Source: Aquimarina acroporae
GTDB lineage: Bacteria; Bacteroidota; Bacteroidia; Flavobacteriales; Flavobacteriaceae
Assembly: GCF_023195925.1 (NCBI RefSeq)
Contig: NZ_JALPRE010000006.1
Span: forward strand, 186,001-250,000
Direction: 5' to 3'
DNA length: 64,000 bases
In this document: positions 37,615 through 46,559 of the stretch, one piece after another
How positions within the stretch are numbered: the stretch's first letter is position 1
Layout of the letters: each line of letters begins with the position of its first letter
Program-made: the position numbers and the translations under genes
Notes under the pieces: generated by a model
What the model was told of the DNA's origin: nothing
The model's database searches: none
What the model saw: the letters and a program-made list of their open reading frames with translations, nothing else

Positions 37615-38994
37615 ATGAAAACTATTAAAATTGCTAAACTTCTGGCTTTATTCATGATTGTCGTTTTTTATGCTTGTAGCAGTGATGACACAGATGAAGG
37701 AGGTCCAGACGAAGGAGGAAATACAGTAACCAAGGTTCAGGCCGCATTCAAATATTCAATTTCTGAAAGTAATCCCAATATATTAGTTCTGGAAAATACT
37801 ACCCAAGGAGAGGGAGAGTATAAAAGTGAATGGGATTTCGGGAAAGGAGAAGCATTTGTAGTAGATCAACCAGGATTAGATATGGTTGAATATGATAATG
37901 CAGGAGAATATAGAGTACGTCTTATTGTAACAAACTCAGCGGGATTTACCATCGCAGAAGAGGTTATTAAAGTTGATAGTAATGGTATTTGTCTAAATAA
38001 TATCTGCGGAAGTGATCCAGGTGGCGATGTAGCGAGCCTTAAAGGAGCGGCAAACGGTTTTGCTATTGGTACTGCTGTACAAGCAGGAAGACTTTCTGGG
38101 AAATACGACGAAATCATGAGAGCAGATTTTAATAATCTTACTGCAGAGTATCAAATGAAAATGAATATCATGTATCCTTCACAAGGGAATTATGATTTTG
38201 GCCCGGCAGACGAAATTGTCAATTACGGTCTGAGTAATGATATGAATATTCACGGTCATGCACTAATATGGCATAATGCTACACCCGATTGGGTAGAGAA
38301 TTTTTCGGGTACCGATGCAGAGTTTGAAGCTATGGTAGAAGATTATATAACTACTACTTTAACCAGATATAAAGGTAAAGTAAGGTCATGGGATGTCGTA
38401 AATGAAGCTATAGAAGATGGGAGTAATGAGTTGAGAAATAGTGTGTTCAGGCAGAAAATGGGTGATAACTATATCGAAAAATGTTACCAGTTTGCCAGAA
38501 ATGCCGATCCCGATGTGTTACTATTTTATAATGATTACAATTTAACTTTTGACACTGGTAAACAAGCTGCAATGTTCGCTATTGTAGATAACCTCAAAGC
38601 TCAAGGACTAATTGATGGAGTTGGAGCACAAATGCATATCTCCTATAATGGCCCAACAAAAGAGCAAATACAAAGTGTCGTCGATGGTACCGTATCAAGA
38701 GGTTTACTAATGCATTTTGCAGAACTTGACATTAGAGCCAACCCAGAAGGTGATACTAATGTAAGCGCATTAAGTTCTCAAAGAGCGATCGCTCAAAGTG
38801 ATAAATTTAAGGAAGTAGCAGAAATTTATGATGCTATACCTCAAGCCAATAAGTTTGCTCTTACCATTTGGGGTATAAAGGATGATGAATCATGGTTGTT
38901 AGATTTCTGGGGAGTTCCCGATTGGCCTCTACTTTTTGATGCAAGTTTTAATCCTAAAGAAGCACGTCAAGGTTTCTTAGAAGGGTTACAATAA
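37615..38994 (+). CDS. GH10 endo-beta-1,4-xylanase lipoprotein with PKD-like domain
   Basis: 459 residues. Lipobox FYAC (Cys about 21), a PKD-like domain (about 40-125; EWDFGKGEAF), then a GH10 barrel (about 140-457). Acid/base Glu264 lies in SWDVVNEAI and nucleophile Glu370 in HFAELDIR. HGHALIWHNATPDWV and the C-terminal WGIKDDESWL are further GH10 marks. It makes internal cuts in xylan at the cell surface. It follows the CBM lipoprotein by 56 bases, whose PKD-like domain resembles its own, so the pair probably works together. A strong terminator lies 30 bases downstream. Confidence 0.94.
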   Translation: MKTIKIAKLLALFMIVVFYACSSDDTDEGGPDEGGNTVTKVQAAFKYSISESNPNILVLENTTQGEGEYKSEWDFGKGEAFVVDQPGLDMVEYDNAGEYRVRLIVTNSAGFTIAEEVIKVDSNGICLNNICGSDPGGDVASLKGAANGFAIGTAVQAGRLSGKYDEIMRADFNNLTAEYQMKMNIMYPSQGNYDFGPADEIVNYGLSNDMNIHGHALIWHNATPDWVENFSGTDAEFEAMVEDYITTTLTRYKGKVRSWDVVNEAIEDGSNELRNSVFRQKMGDNYIEKCYQFARNADPDVLLFYNDYNLTFDTGKQAAMFAIVDNLKAQGLIDGVGAQMHISYNGPTKEQIQSVVDGTVSRGLLMHFAELDIRANPEGDTNVSALSSQRAIAQSDKFKEVAEIYDAIPQANKFALTIWGIKDDESWLLDFWGVPDWPLLFDASFNPKEARQGFLEGLQ

Positions 38995-39024
38995 AACTAT
39001 TTAGTGTTCTTGAAAATCAGTTTT

Positions 39025-39058
39025 AACCCTGTAAACATCAAGATTTACAGGGTTTTTT
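39025..39058 (+). terminator. Rho-independent terminator between the two GH10 genes
   Basis: AACCCTGTAAA (39025-39035) and TTTACAGGGTT (39044-39054) form a perfect 11-bp stem with an 8-base loop, followed by TTTT. It separates the surface GH10 from the GH10-GH43-GH16 group. Confidence 0.9.
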
Positions 39059-39104
39059 ATCTCTAGATTACTTCTTTAGTATAATCTCTTTACACCACTT
39101 CAAA

Positions 39105-40178
39105 ATGAAAAAATACTTTTTATATACGTTGTTAGGATGTGTAATCCTATCTGTTTTATTCTCTTTTGAGAATCTCAATGTTGAAAATAAAGGTTTAAAA
39201 GAACTTACCACTTTTCCTATAGGTACGGCGGTAAGGGTAGATCAACTACAATCTGATGCCAAATTAAAAGAATTACAAATTCATAATTTCAATAGCATTA
39301 CCGCAGAGAATGATATGAAAATGTATAATGTGAAACCTAATGAAGAAGAGTATAACTGGGAAAAAGTAGATAAGGTTATAGCCTATGGAGATACCAATGA
39401 ACAGAGAATTTTTGGACATACGCTTATTTGGCATAGTGGTACACCAGATTGGGTGGAGAAAAAGGGGAGAAAAGATACATTATGGTTGGATAATTTTTTA
39501 AAAACGTACATTTTCGAATACGTATCACGCTATAAGGGTAAGGTAGACGGATGGGATGTAGTAAATGAAGCTTTCGACACCAAAGGTGGTAATTACCGAA
39601 AAACACTATGGTACGATGTACTGGGAAAAGAATATATCGCAAAGGCATTTTCATATGCTCATGAGGCAGATCCGGCTGCAAAACTTTTTTATAACGATTT
39701 TAATATAGAAAGAGATACGGCAAAGCTGCATGCAATGCTTAAGATGGTCAATGATCTAAAAAATGATAATGTACCTATTTCAGGAATTGGATTTCAGATG
39801 CACATAAGGGTAGATGTTCCTGATGAGATTATTGAGTATTCACTTAAAAAAGCTGTAGAAACAGGATTGCAGATACATCTATCTGAAGTTGATATCATCT
39901 TCAACAAACATGATGATTCAAAAAATGGAGGAGTACAAAAATACCAGGAGTTAACCGAAGAAATGAAAATAGCTCAAGCCGAGAAATATAAAAACCTAGT
40001 AAAAATGTACAAAGAAATTGTGCCAAAAAATCAGCAATATGGTATTACTTTTTGGGGGTTTACAGATCGTGATACTTGGGTACGTAGTTTTTTTAATATA
40101 GATGATTGGCCTTGCCTTTTTGATGATAATCTGGAACCTAAACCCGCATATTACGCTTTTAAAGAAGCACTAAATTAA
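39105..40178 (+). CDS. GH10 xylanase, single domain, probably periplasmic
   Basis: 357 residues. A hydrophobic N-terminus (residues 4-20) may be a signal peptide or a membrane anchor; a Cys at position 12 sits too early for a convincing lipobox. A bare GH10 barrel follows (about 32-355). Acid/base Glu155 lies in GWDVVNEAF and nucleophile Glu261 in HLSEVDI. HTLIWHSGTPDWV and WGFTDRDTWV are conserved. With no binding module it more likely cuts imported xylo-oligosaccharides than polymer. It is only distantly similar to the GH10 upstream. It begins a tight group with GH43 (7 bases) and GH16. Confidence 0.92.
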   Translation: MKKYFLYTLLGCVILSVLFSFENLNVENKGLKELTTFPIGTAVRVDQLQSDAKLKELQIHNFNSITAENDMKMYNVKPNEEEYNWEKVDKVIAYGDTNEQRIFGHTLIWHSGTPDWVEKKGRKDTLWLDNFLKTYIFEYVSRYKGKVDGWDVVNEAFDTKGGNYRKTLWYDVLGKEYIAKAFSYAHEADPAAKLFYNDFNIERDTAKLHAMLKMVNDLKNDNVPISGIGFQMHIRVDVPDEIIEYSLKKAVETGLQIHLSEVDIIFNKHDDSKNGGVQKYQELTEEMKIAQAEKYKNLVKMYKEIVPKNQQYGITFWGFTDRDTWVRSFFNIDDWPCLFDDNLEPKPAYYAFKEALN

Positions 40179-40185
40179 TGAGTCT

Positions 40186-41862
40186 ATGAAGTTTAAAAAG
40201 GTGTTTTTTCTATGCTTCATCGTAGTATGCTTTGTTGTTAAAGGACAACATACATACACAAATCCGATTTTAGCTGGATTTTATCCTGATCCTAGTATAT
40301 GTAAAGCAAATGGTTATTACTACATGGTAAACTCAACGTTTGCTTATTTTCCTGGTATCCCTGTTTTTAGAAGCAAAGATTTGGTGAATTGGAAACAAAT
40401 AGGAAATGTACTGGATCGTCCTGAGCAGTTAGATTTAGAAGGACTAGGAGTTTCTAGGGGTATTTTTGCTCCAACCATTCATTATCATCAAGGATTATTT
40501 TATGTGACATGCACCATTGTTGATGGTAAAAATAATTTTGTAGTGACTTCAACTAATCCCGAAGGACCTTGGTCTAACCCTATTTGGATTCCCGAAGTTG
40601 AAGGTATTGATCCCTCAATGTTTTTTGATGCCAATGGAAAATCATATATCATATATAATAGCGGTCCTCCTAATAATGAATCTTTATATGATGGGCATCG
40701 AACCATAAAAATGTATGAATTCGGCATAGAAAAAATGCATGTAATTGGAGAAGAAAAAATATTAATAAATGGAGGAACAGATATTTCGAAAAAACCAGTT
40801 TGGATAGAAGGACCACATATATATCATCGCAATGAGTATTATTATCTTATAGCAGCTGAAGGAGGTACTAGCGAAGAACATTCTGAAGTTGTATTTAGAA
40901 GTAAAAATATTTGGGGGCCGTATAAAAGCTATGACGAAAACCCTATACTTACTCAACGTGATCTAGATTCAAATAGACAACATCCTATAACCTCGACGGG
41001 GCATGCAGATATCATAGAAACGAAAAATGGAGAATGGTATGGTGTTTTTTTGGGCTGTAGACCATATGAGGGTAATTTTTACAATACAGGTAGAGAAACT
41101 TTTATGGCACCGGTTACCTGGGAGAATGGTTGGCCGAGATTTGATTTAGGTACAAAAGAGGTAAAATATAAGTATCCTACTCCGGGTAATGTAAAATTGG
41201 AAAAAGGCAATATATTCTATAGTAATAATTTTATTTTTAGAGACCAATTTGAAGATACTGTATTAGGTTTCAATTGGCTCTTTTTGCGTACTCCCAAGGA
41301 AAAATGGTATAGCCTTGATAAAGGCAAATTAAAAATGAAAACCAGAGTTCCAAGTTGCTCAGGTACTGGTAATCCAAGCTTTATTGGTCACAGGCAACAA
41401 CATTCAAAAGGTAGTGTAAGTGTTAAAATGGAATTTAAAGCTACTCAAGAGTCAGAAAAGTCTGGATTAATAGTTTTTCAGAATGAATCTCACTATTACT
41501 ACCTATGTACATCAATTAAGAATAACAAACCCGTTATTCAAGTTTTCAAATCTTCGGGTAAATCCCTTGAAGAATTAGCTTCACAATACCTTTCTTCTAA
41601 TACCCCGATTAAGCTTAAAATTCGAGCAAATAATACTACTTATAATTTTTTATATGCAGAACAAAATAAACCTTGGAAAACATTAATAGATAATGTAGAT
41701 GCAAGATTTTTAAGTACAAAAGTTGCAGGCGGTTTTGTAGGATGTATTTATGGAATGTATACAACCTCTTTAAGGAATAAAACTGAGAATTATGCCCTGT
41801 TTGATTGGTTTGAATATGTAGGGAATGATATGGTTTACAATAAAAAAACGAAAGATGAATAG
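40186..41862 (+). CDS. GH43 beta-xylosidase / arabinofuranosidase
   Basis: 558 residues. Signal peptide 1-20 (VVKGQ), a GH43 five-bladed propeller (about 22-320) and a C-terminal beta-sandwich (about 345-545) of the kind found in GH43 subfamilies 10-12. The three catalytic acids are visible: base Asp35 (FYPDPSICK), modulator Asp142 (GIDPSMF) and acid Glu208 (IEGPHIY). Proteins of this build mostly act as beta-1,4-xylosidases, some as alpha-L-arabinofuranosidases. It would remove xylose from oligosaccharides produced by GH10, complementing GH3. Its stop overlaps the GH16 start by eight bases. Confidence 0.92.
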   Translation: MKFKKVFFLCFIVVCFVVKGQHTYTNPILAGFYPDPSICKANGYYYMVNSTFAYFPGIPVFRSKDLVNWKQIGNVLDRPEQLDLEGLGVSRGIFAPTIHYHQGLFYVTCTIVDGKNNFVVTSTNPEGPWSNPIWIPEVEGIDPSMFFDANGKSYIIYNSGPPNNESLYDGHRTIKMYEFGIEKMHVIGEEKILINGGTDISKKPVWIEGPHIYHRNEYYYLIAAEGGTSEEHSEVVFRSKNIWGPYKSYDENPILTQRDLDSNRQHPITSTGHADIIETKNGEWYGVFLGCRPYEGNFYNTGRETFMAPVTWENGWPRFDLGTKEVKYKYPTPGNVKLEKGNIFYSNNFIFRDQFEDTVLGFNWLFLRTPKEKWYSLDKGKLKMKTRVPSCSGTGNPSFIGHRQQHSKGSVSVKMEFKATQESEKSGLIVFQNESHYYYLCTSIKNNKPVIQVFKSSGKSLEELASQYLSSNTPIKLKIRANNTTYNFLYAEQNKPWKTLIDNVDARFLSTKVAGGFVGCIYGMYTTSLRNKTENYALFDWFEYVGNDMVYNKKTKDE

Positions 41863-42829
41863 GCTAATTTATATAGGATTAGTTTTAAGTATGTTCTATG
41901 CATGTTCTTCTCCACAAGACGAAGAACCAATACTTATAGGCGAACCTCTTCCATTACCAACTTGTAGTGATGGCTTGAGAAACGGAAACGAAACCGGAGT
42001 AGATTGTGGAGGAGATCAATGTCCTGAATGTCCTCAACAATCTGTTATACTACCAACTTCTGGATATGATGCCCCTCGTTCTTATGACGGGTACAACCTG
42101 ATCTGGAGCGATGAGTTTGATGGTGAGAATCTTTCTAGCGACAAATGGGATTTTCATCTCAAAGATGGTTGCCCAAATTTATGTGGTTGGGGAAATAACG
42201 AACTTCAGTATTACACAGAGAAAAATGAGAATCTATATTTTAAAGAAGGTAATTTAATTATTGAAGCAAGAAATGAAAATATTTCTGGTAAAGAATATTC
42301 ATCCTCAAGAATTCATACCGATAATAAGTTTGAGTTTAAATATGGGAGAATAGATATTCGAGCCAGTATGCCATCTGCGACTGGTACCTGGGTAGCGTTA
42401 TGGTTGTTAAATAAGAACTACGAAGTTCAAAACCCTGCAGAATGGTGGCCAAAAGGTGGAGAAATCGACATTATGGAGTATTTAGGAGAAGATAAGTCAA
42501 AGGTATTTGGTACAGCGCATTATGGGAGAAACTTGGGAAGCCATAGATTCAATTCTGTGAAATATCAGGCTACCGGAGAAAATTTTGATAAGATATATTA
42601 TGTTTTTTCTATTATCTGGGAAGAAGATAAAATAACATGGTTAGTAAATGATAACCCTTATCATTCTATAACTCCATCAGATACCAGCGGTGAACCATAT
42701 CCATTTAATGATGAATTCTTTCTTATAATGAATCTATCTGTAGGGGGGAACCTCCCGGTAGCTCCTATATCTTCAGAATATCCTGCTTACTTAATTATAG
42801 ATTATATTCGAGTATACCAAAAACAATAA
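41855..42829 (+). CDS. GH16 beta-glucanase-like lipoprotein
   Basis: I chose ATG 41855 (324 residues), which gives a proper lipoprotein signal (LSMFYAC, Cys about 17); an upstream in-frame ATG at 41825 would start deep inside the GH43 gene. A short Cys-rich stretch (NGNETGVDCGGDQCPEC) precedes the GH16 jelly roll (about 75-323). The catalytic signature GGEIDIMEYLG gives nucleophile Glu203, Asp205 and acid/base Glu208. This form is common in laminarinases and beta-1,3/1,4-glucanases. It is the one enzyme of the locus not expected to act on xylan, and may open beta-glucan mixed with xylan in algal walls. It is the last gene of the locus. Confidence 0.9.
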   Translation: MNRLIYIGLVLSMFYACSSPQDEEPILIGEPLPLPTCSDGLRNGNETGVDCGGDQCPECPQQSVILPTSGYDAPRSYDGYNLIWSDEFDGENLSSDKWDFHLKDGCPNLCGWGNNELQYYTEKNENLYFKEGNLIIEARNENISGKEYSSSRIHTDNKFEFKYGRIDIRASMPSATGTWVALWLLNKNYEVQNPAEWWPKGGEIDIMEYLGEDKSKVFGTAHYGRNLGSHRFNSVKYQATGENFDKIYYVFSIIWEEDKITWLVNDNPYHSITPSDTSGEPYPFNDEFFLIMNLSVGGNLPVAPISSEYPAYLIIDYIRVYQKQ

Positions 42830-42885
42830 ATAGTAAAATCAAAGAATGCTGTTTTAGAATAGTTTTTAAAAAAATGCAGTAAGAA

Positions 42886-42915
42886 TGTCACATTTTGAGA
42901 TGGTATTTTGTCGTA
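42886..42915 (+). promoter_or_regulatory. ECF41-type promoter before the membrane protein/sigma factor pair
   Basis: TGTCACA at 42886-42892 equals the -35 motif known for ECF41 sigma factors. After 17 bases comes GTCGTA at 42910-42915, inside TTTTGTCG. The start codon of the next gene is at 42949, 34 bases further. The same pattern recurs at 44596-44624, so the sigma factor probably controls its own operon. Confidence 0.65.
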
Positions 42916-42948
42916 TTATATATACCTTAAAACCAATTTATAAAAACT

Positions 42949-43632
42949 ATGGACAACGTATCATTCTTTACTCAGGTTTTATTTATTCTAACTACTATTA
43001 TTACTATTGTAGTTTTTTGGTTGGCTACCAGAAAAAATAATAAGGTATTATATTTCCTCTTCGGATGGATGGCAATTCAAGCCGTTATTGGCTTAACTGG
43101 GTTTTACAGTAATTTTGAAGCTATTCCGCCAAGATTTATATTTTTATTAGGACCTGGTTTTCTTGTTACAGCAGTATTATTTTTTACAAAAAGAGGAAGG
43201 AGTTTTATTGAGGCTTTGGATATAAAATGGTTGACTTTATTGCATACAGTAAGAGTACCTGTTGAGATTGTGCTATACTTTTTATTTGTAGCTACACTGG
43301 TTCCTATAGATATGACATATGAAGGCAAAAACCTGGATATTATATCAGGAATAACTGCACCACTCATTTATGTGATAGTTTTCAGAAATAACACAATGAA
43401 AAGAAAGTTGTTGTTGCTATGGAATTTTATTAGTCTGGGACTTCTTATAAATATATTGATCATCGCAATTTTAAGTGCGCGAACTCCTTTTCAGCAAATG
43501 GCTTTTGAACAACCTAATATTGGAGTGACCTACTTCCCATTTGTTTGGTTACCATCTGTTATAGTGCCTTTAGTTTTAATAGCTCTGCTAGCGAGTATAA
43601 AGCAGTTAATCAAAAAAAATAATAAGCCGTAA
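42949..43632 (+). CDS. Seven-helix integral membrane protein of unknown function
   Basis: 227 residues with about seven hydrophobic helices (approximately 7-24, 32-50, 62-80, 97-117, 130-148, 157-177, 196-218) and no long soluble parts. No family recognised. It precedes the sigma factor gene by 42 bases, shares its promoter and has an ECF41-type promoter of its own, so it may sense a membrane or redox signal or act alongside the sigma factor. ECF41 factors lack classical anti-sigma factors, so calling it an anti-sigma factor would be speculation. Confidence 0.6.
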   Translation: MDNVSFFTQVLFILTTIITIVVFWLATRKNNKVLYFLFGWMAIQAVIGLTGFYSNFEAIPPRFIFLLGPGFLVTAVLFFTKRGRSFIEALDIKWLTLLHTVRVPVEIVLYFLFVATLVPIDMTYEGKNLDIISGITAPLIYVIVFRNNTMKRKLLLLWNFISLGLLINILIIAILSARTPFQQMAFEQPNIGVTYFPFVWLPSVIVPLVLIALLASIKQLIKKNNKP

Positions 43633-43674
43633 CAAGATCAAGAAAATGCAATTCAATTTTAATCGTTGTTGGAG

Positions 43675-44538
43675 ATGGAAAAAATTAATGAACAAATACA
43701 AAACTTTAGCTCTGTTTTATTTCCTTATGCATACAATATCATAGGATCGGTAGAAGAAGCCAAAGATATAGTCCAAGACGTTTTGAGTAAGCACTTTACA
43801 CTGAATGTATCTACAACAGAAATTGTAAATCAAAAAAACTACTTGATCACCAGTGTAGTTAATCACTCTATAAATAGTAAAAAACGAAAAAATAAATTTT
43901 CCTCCGATGTGGAACGATTACCAGAACCTATTGCCACCGAAGAATCTGATATTGAAACGCATTTGAAAGATATTGTAAAATATTCTCTGTTGGTTTTGTT
44001 GGAGCAACTTAATGTAAAAGAAAGAGCAGTATTTGTTTTAAAAGAGGCGTTTCATTATTCTCATGAAGAAATTGCACAAGTCATTTCGAGTACTAGTGAA
44101 AACTCTAGAAAGTTATTGAGTAGAGCAAAAGCAAAAATTAATCCAACGGTTAGAGATACCTCAAAAATATCTAATAAAGAAGCAAGTGCATACTTGAAAA
44201 AGTATGTTGAGGCTATACGAAATGGAGATACAGAAAAATTAGAAGAATTGTTTTGTGAAGATATTAAGGTAGTAGCAGATGGAGGAGAGAAAGTTAAAGT
44301 TATTAGCAATGTAACTACAGGGGTGAAAAATTGTATTTTACTTATGTTAGAAGTGTATAAAAAGTTTCAAAGGAAACAGAGTATTAAGTTTATAGAAGTA
44401 AATCATCACCCAGCATTACTTTATTTAAACAAGTCTAAAGTTATGGCTTGTCAGATATTTTCCTTTGATGAAGAGGGAAAAATTTACAGCATTAATTCTG
44501 TTATTGATCCTGTCAAATTAAAAAACGTTGTATCGTAG
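43675..44538 (+). CDS. ECF41-type RNA polymerase sigma factor with SnoaL-like C-terminal domain
   Basis: I chose ATG 43675 (287 residues) rather than the TTG at 43666. Sigma-70 region 2 is at about 10-70 (YAYNIIGSVEEAKDIVQDVL), region 4 at about 105-155 (LNVKERAVFVLKEAFHYSHEEIA), and a fused SnoaL/NTF2-like domain at about 168-285. The C-terminal domain carries VADGGEKV and a closing DPVKL, close to the DGGGK and NPDKL motifs that mark ECF41, where this domain controls sigma activity instead of an anti-sigma factor. Two matching promoter-like sites lie at 42886 and 44596. ECF41 genes often sit beside oxidoreductase, epimerase or carboxymuconolactone decarboxylase genes, as here. Confidence 0.88.
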   Translation: MEKINEQIQNFSSVLFPYAYNIIGSVEEAKDIVQDVLSKHFTLNVSTTEIVNQKNYLITSVVNHSINSKKRKNKFSSDVERLPEPIATEESDIETHLKDIVKYSLLVLLEQLNVKERAVFVLKEAFHYSHEEIAQVISSTSENSRKLLSRAKAKINPTVRDTSKISNKEASAYLKKYVEAIRNGDTEKLEELFCEDIKVVADGGEKVKVISNVTTGVKNCILLMLEVYKKFQRKQSIKFIEVNHHPALLYLNKSKVMACQIFSFDEEGKIYSINSVIDPVKLKNVVS

Positions 44539-44595
44539 ATAACATGTTTTTAGATTCCATTTTTTGTTTTTTTAAATTGATTTTTTGATAATATC

Positions 44596-44624
44596 GGTCA
44601 CATTTTTATCCTTGGTTTTGTCTA
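44596..44624 (+). promoter_or_regulatory. ECF41-type promoter before the azoreductase-cupin operon
   Basis: GGTCACA at 44596-44602, 17 bases, then GTCTA at 44620-44624 inside TTTTGTC. Compared with 42886-42915 it shares GTCACATTTT and TTTTGTC at identical spacing. The downstream start codon is at 44642. Confidence 0.6.
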
Positions 44625-44641
44625 ATAAGTGAAGATAAAAT

Positions 44642-45274
44642 ATGATAAAAATGAAGATACTATTAAGAATTGATTGTAGTTCTAGAAAAGATGGTTCACA
44701 TTCTAGAAAACTAGCAGATGTCTTTGAAAAGAACTGGAAATTGGCCAACGAAAATGGCAAAATAATCTATCGGGATTTAGCAGCTTTTGAAGTGCCTCAT
44801 ATCTCTAATGATACCATAGAAGCATTTTATACACCAGAAAACAATTTAACGCTAAAGCAAAAAGAAGCGTTATTAATTTCTGATGAATTCATAAATGAGC
44901 TATATGCTGCAGATGAGATATTAATTAGCAGTCCGTTGTATAATCTTAACGTTCCCTCTAGTCTTAAAGCTTATTTTGATCAGGTTGTAAGACCCAATAA
45001 AACATTTAGTACCCAGGATAATGGAACCATCGTAGGAATGCTAGCACAGAAAGTTGCTCATTTAGTACTGGTTAAAGGAGGTTTTTATGAGAACACAGTA
45101 CTAGAACCTTTCGATTTTCAAAAACCCTATTTAGAAGCGATACTACAATTTATAGGAATCTCGGTTAGAAACGTTTTTTCTTTAGAAGGAACATCTACTA
45201 GCGAAGGAAACGATAAAAGATTCGATTCAATTCAAACAAAAATTCAGGAAACATTTAAATATATAATACAATGA
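44642..45274 (+). CDS. FMN-dependent NADH-azoreductase-like flavodoxin-fold reductase
   Basis: 210 residues; an ATG at 44651 (residue 4, MKILLRIDCSS) is an equally good start. Flavodoxin_2 fold: RIDCSSRKDGSHSRKLA is the phosphate-binding loop for FMN, and SSPLYNLNVPSSLKAYFDQV lies at the flavin site. Azoreductases of this family reduce quinones and azo compounds with two electrons from NAD(P)H and protect against electrophile stress. It carries an ECF41-type promoter and overlaps the cupin gene by four bases. The natural substrate is not readable. Confidence 0.85.
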   Translation: MIKMKILLRIDCSSRKDGSHSRKLADVFEKNWKLANENGKIIYRDLAAFEVPHISNDTIEAFYTPENNLTLKQKEALLISDEFINELYAADEILISSPLYNLNVPSSLKAYFDQVVRPNKTFSTQDNGTIVGMLAQKVAHLVLVKGGFYENTVLEPFDFQKPYLEAILQFIGISVRNVFSLEGTSTSEGNDKRFDSIQTKIQETFKYIIQ

Positions 45275-45783
45275 AAATAGATTATTTCAATGATACTCTG
45301 GAGGATAATGCACAGGTCATTACTCCTGAAGAAGGGGAAGCATATAGTATGAATGGTATTTCATTTACTTTTAAAGTTACCAGTGAGATATCTAATGATC
45401 AATTGGGAGTTTATGAAATTAAGCTTGAACCCTATGCCATAGGTGCCAAATTGCATTACCATCGGTTTATGGATGAAACCTTTATAGTTAAAAAAGGTGT
45501 ACTAACCATTTTTTATGGAGCAAATGCCGAAAAGGTGTTAGCAGAGCCTGGAACGGTGGTATATGCTCCCAGAATGACTCCTCATGGTTTTCAGAATGAT
45601 ACCAATGAAGAAGTAGAAGTGACTTTACTGTTTAATCCATCCCAAAAAAGGGAAGGCTTCTTTAGGGGGTTAAATGAAACCTTAAGTGAATCTCCAATTG
45701 ATCCTCAAAAATATCTTAAACTATACAATAAATATGACAGTTTTCCGGTAGACATTGCCAATATGATTCCTGTTCGGGAATAA
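45271..45783 (+). CDS. Cupin-domain protein
   Basis: 170 residues, one cupin barrel (about 50-125). The first motif GAKLHYHRFMDETFIV supplies His, His and Glu, and the second, PRMTPHGFQND, a fourth His, so a metal site looks complete. The start codon overlaps the azoreductase stop (ATGA at 45271-45274), so the two are translated together. Possible roles are an oxygenase, isomerase or small-molecule sensor linked to the electrophile response; the sequence does not decide. Confidence 0.75.
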   Translation: MKIDYFNDTLEDNAQVITPEEGEAYSMNGISFTFKVTSEISNDQLGVYEIKLEPYAIGAKLHYHRFMDETFIVKKGVLTIFYGANAEKVLAEPGTVVYAPRMTPHGFQNDTNEEVEVTLLFNPSQKREGFFRGLNETLSESPIDPQKYLKLYNKYDSFPVDIANMIPVRE

Positions 45784-45814
45784 GGTAATTTCTTTATAAT
45801 TCATGATGAAGAAG

Positions 45815-45844
45815 TGCCTTGTAATTTATTTTGCAAGGCATTTT
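45815..45844 (+). terminator. Terminator after the cupin gene
   Basis: TGCCTTG (45815-45821) and CAAGGCA (45834-45840) pair perfectly around 12 bases and are followed by TTTT. Confidence 0.7.
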
Positions 45845-45951
45845 CGATTTATGTAGGCGATACAAAAAAATAAGAAAAGAAACCAATGTTAAAAGGTGTT
45901 CATTCGTTCTTGTGTTTTTTATCTTAGCACTACAAATAAGAAGCAGTATAA

Positions 45952-46527
45952 ATGCCTATATCATTTTTTGAACATATCAATCGATTTACCAATTTGACCA
46001 AAGGTGATTTTGATAAGGTACTCCAGTATTTTACAATTCAAACCTATAAAAAGAAAGAAATCATTCTTTCTGCCGGCTCCAAATGTAATTTCAATTATTT
46101 TGTATTAGAGGGATGTGCTCATATGTTTTTTATAGGTAAAAACGGAACCCAGAGAACAGTGCAATTTGCTATTGAAAATTGGTGGATTACTGATCATCTG
46201 GCTTTCCAAAGGGGTAATATTACAGATTTTTCTATTCAGGCGGTTGATCGTACAACTATTCTTCAAATAAAACGTGATGATCAGAAAAAAATGCTGGAGG
46301 AATTCCCAGAACTAGAAAGATATTTTAGAAAAATATTTGAAATTGCTTATGGGGCTTCTTTGGTGCGAATGAAATATGTATTCGATTATTCTAAAGAAGA
46401 TGTGTATTATCATTTTACAGAAAGTTTTCCTGAATTTGCACAACGTGTACCACAATATTTAATAGCTTCTTTTCTGGGACTTACACCAGAATATGTTAGT
46501 GAAATAAGAGCCAAAAAACGTTCTTAA
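45952..46527 (+). CDS. Crp/Fnr-family cyclic-nucleotide-binding regulator
   Basis: 191 residues. A cNMP-binding beta-roll spans about 20-120 (KKEIILSAGSKCNFNYFVLEG), a dimer helix about 125-145 and a short C-terminal helix-turn-helix about 160-188 (QYLIASFLGLTPEYVSEIRAKK). This compact form without the full HTH_Crp signature is common in Bacteroidota. The effector-pocket residues of true cAMP receptors (RxxR/S motif) are not evident, so cAMP binding is doubtful. It probably controls the AhpD-like gene that starts 65 bases downstream. Confidence 0.85.
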   Translation: MPISFFEHINRFTNLTKGDFDKVLQYFTIQTYKKKEIILSAGSKCNFNYFVLEGCAHMFFIGKNGTQRTVQFAIENWWITDHLAFQRGNITDFSIQAVDRTTILQIKRDDQKKMLEEFPELERYFRKIFEIAYGASLVRMKYVFDYSKEDVYYHFTESFPEFAQRVPQYLIASFLGLTPEYVSEIRAKKRS

Positions 46528-46559
46528 ACTGGTTTAAGTTTTTTCTTTCTTCCTGCACA

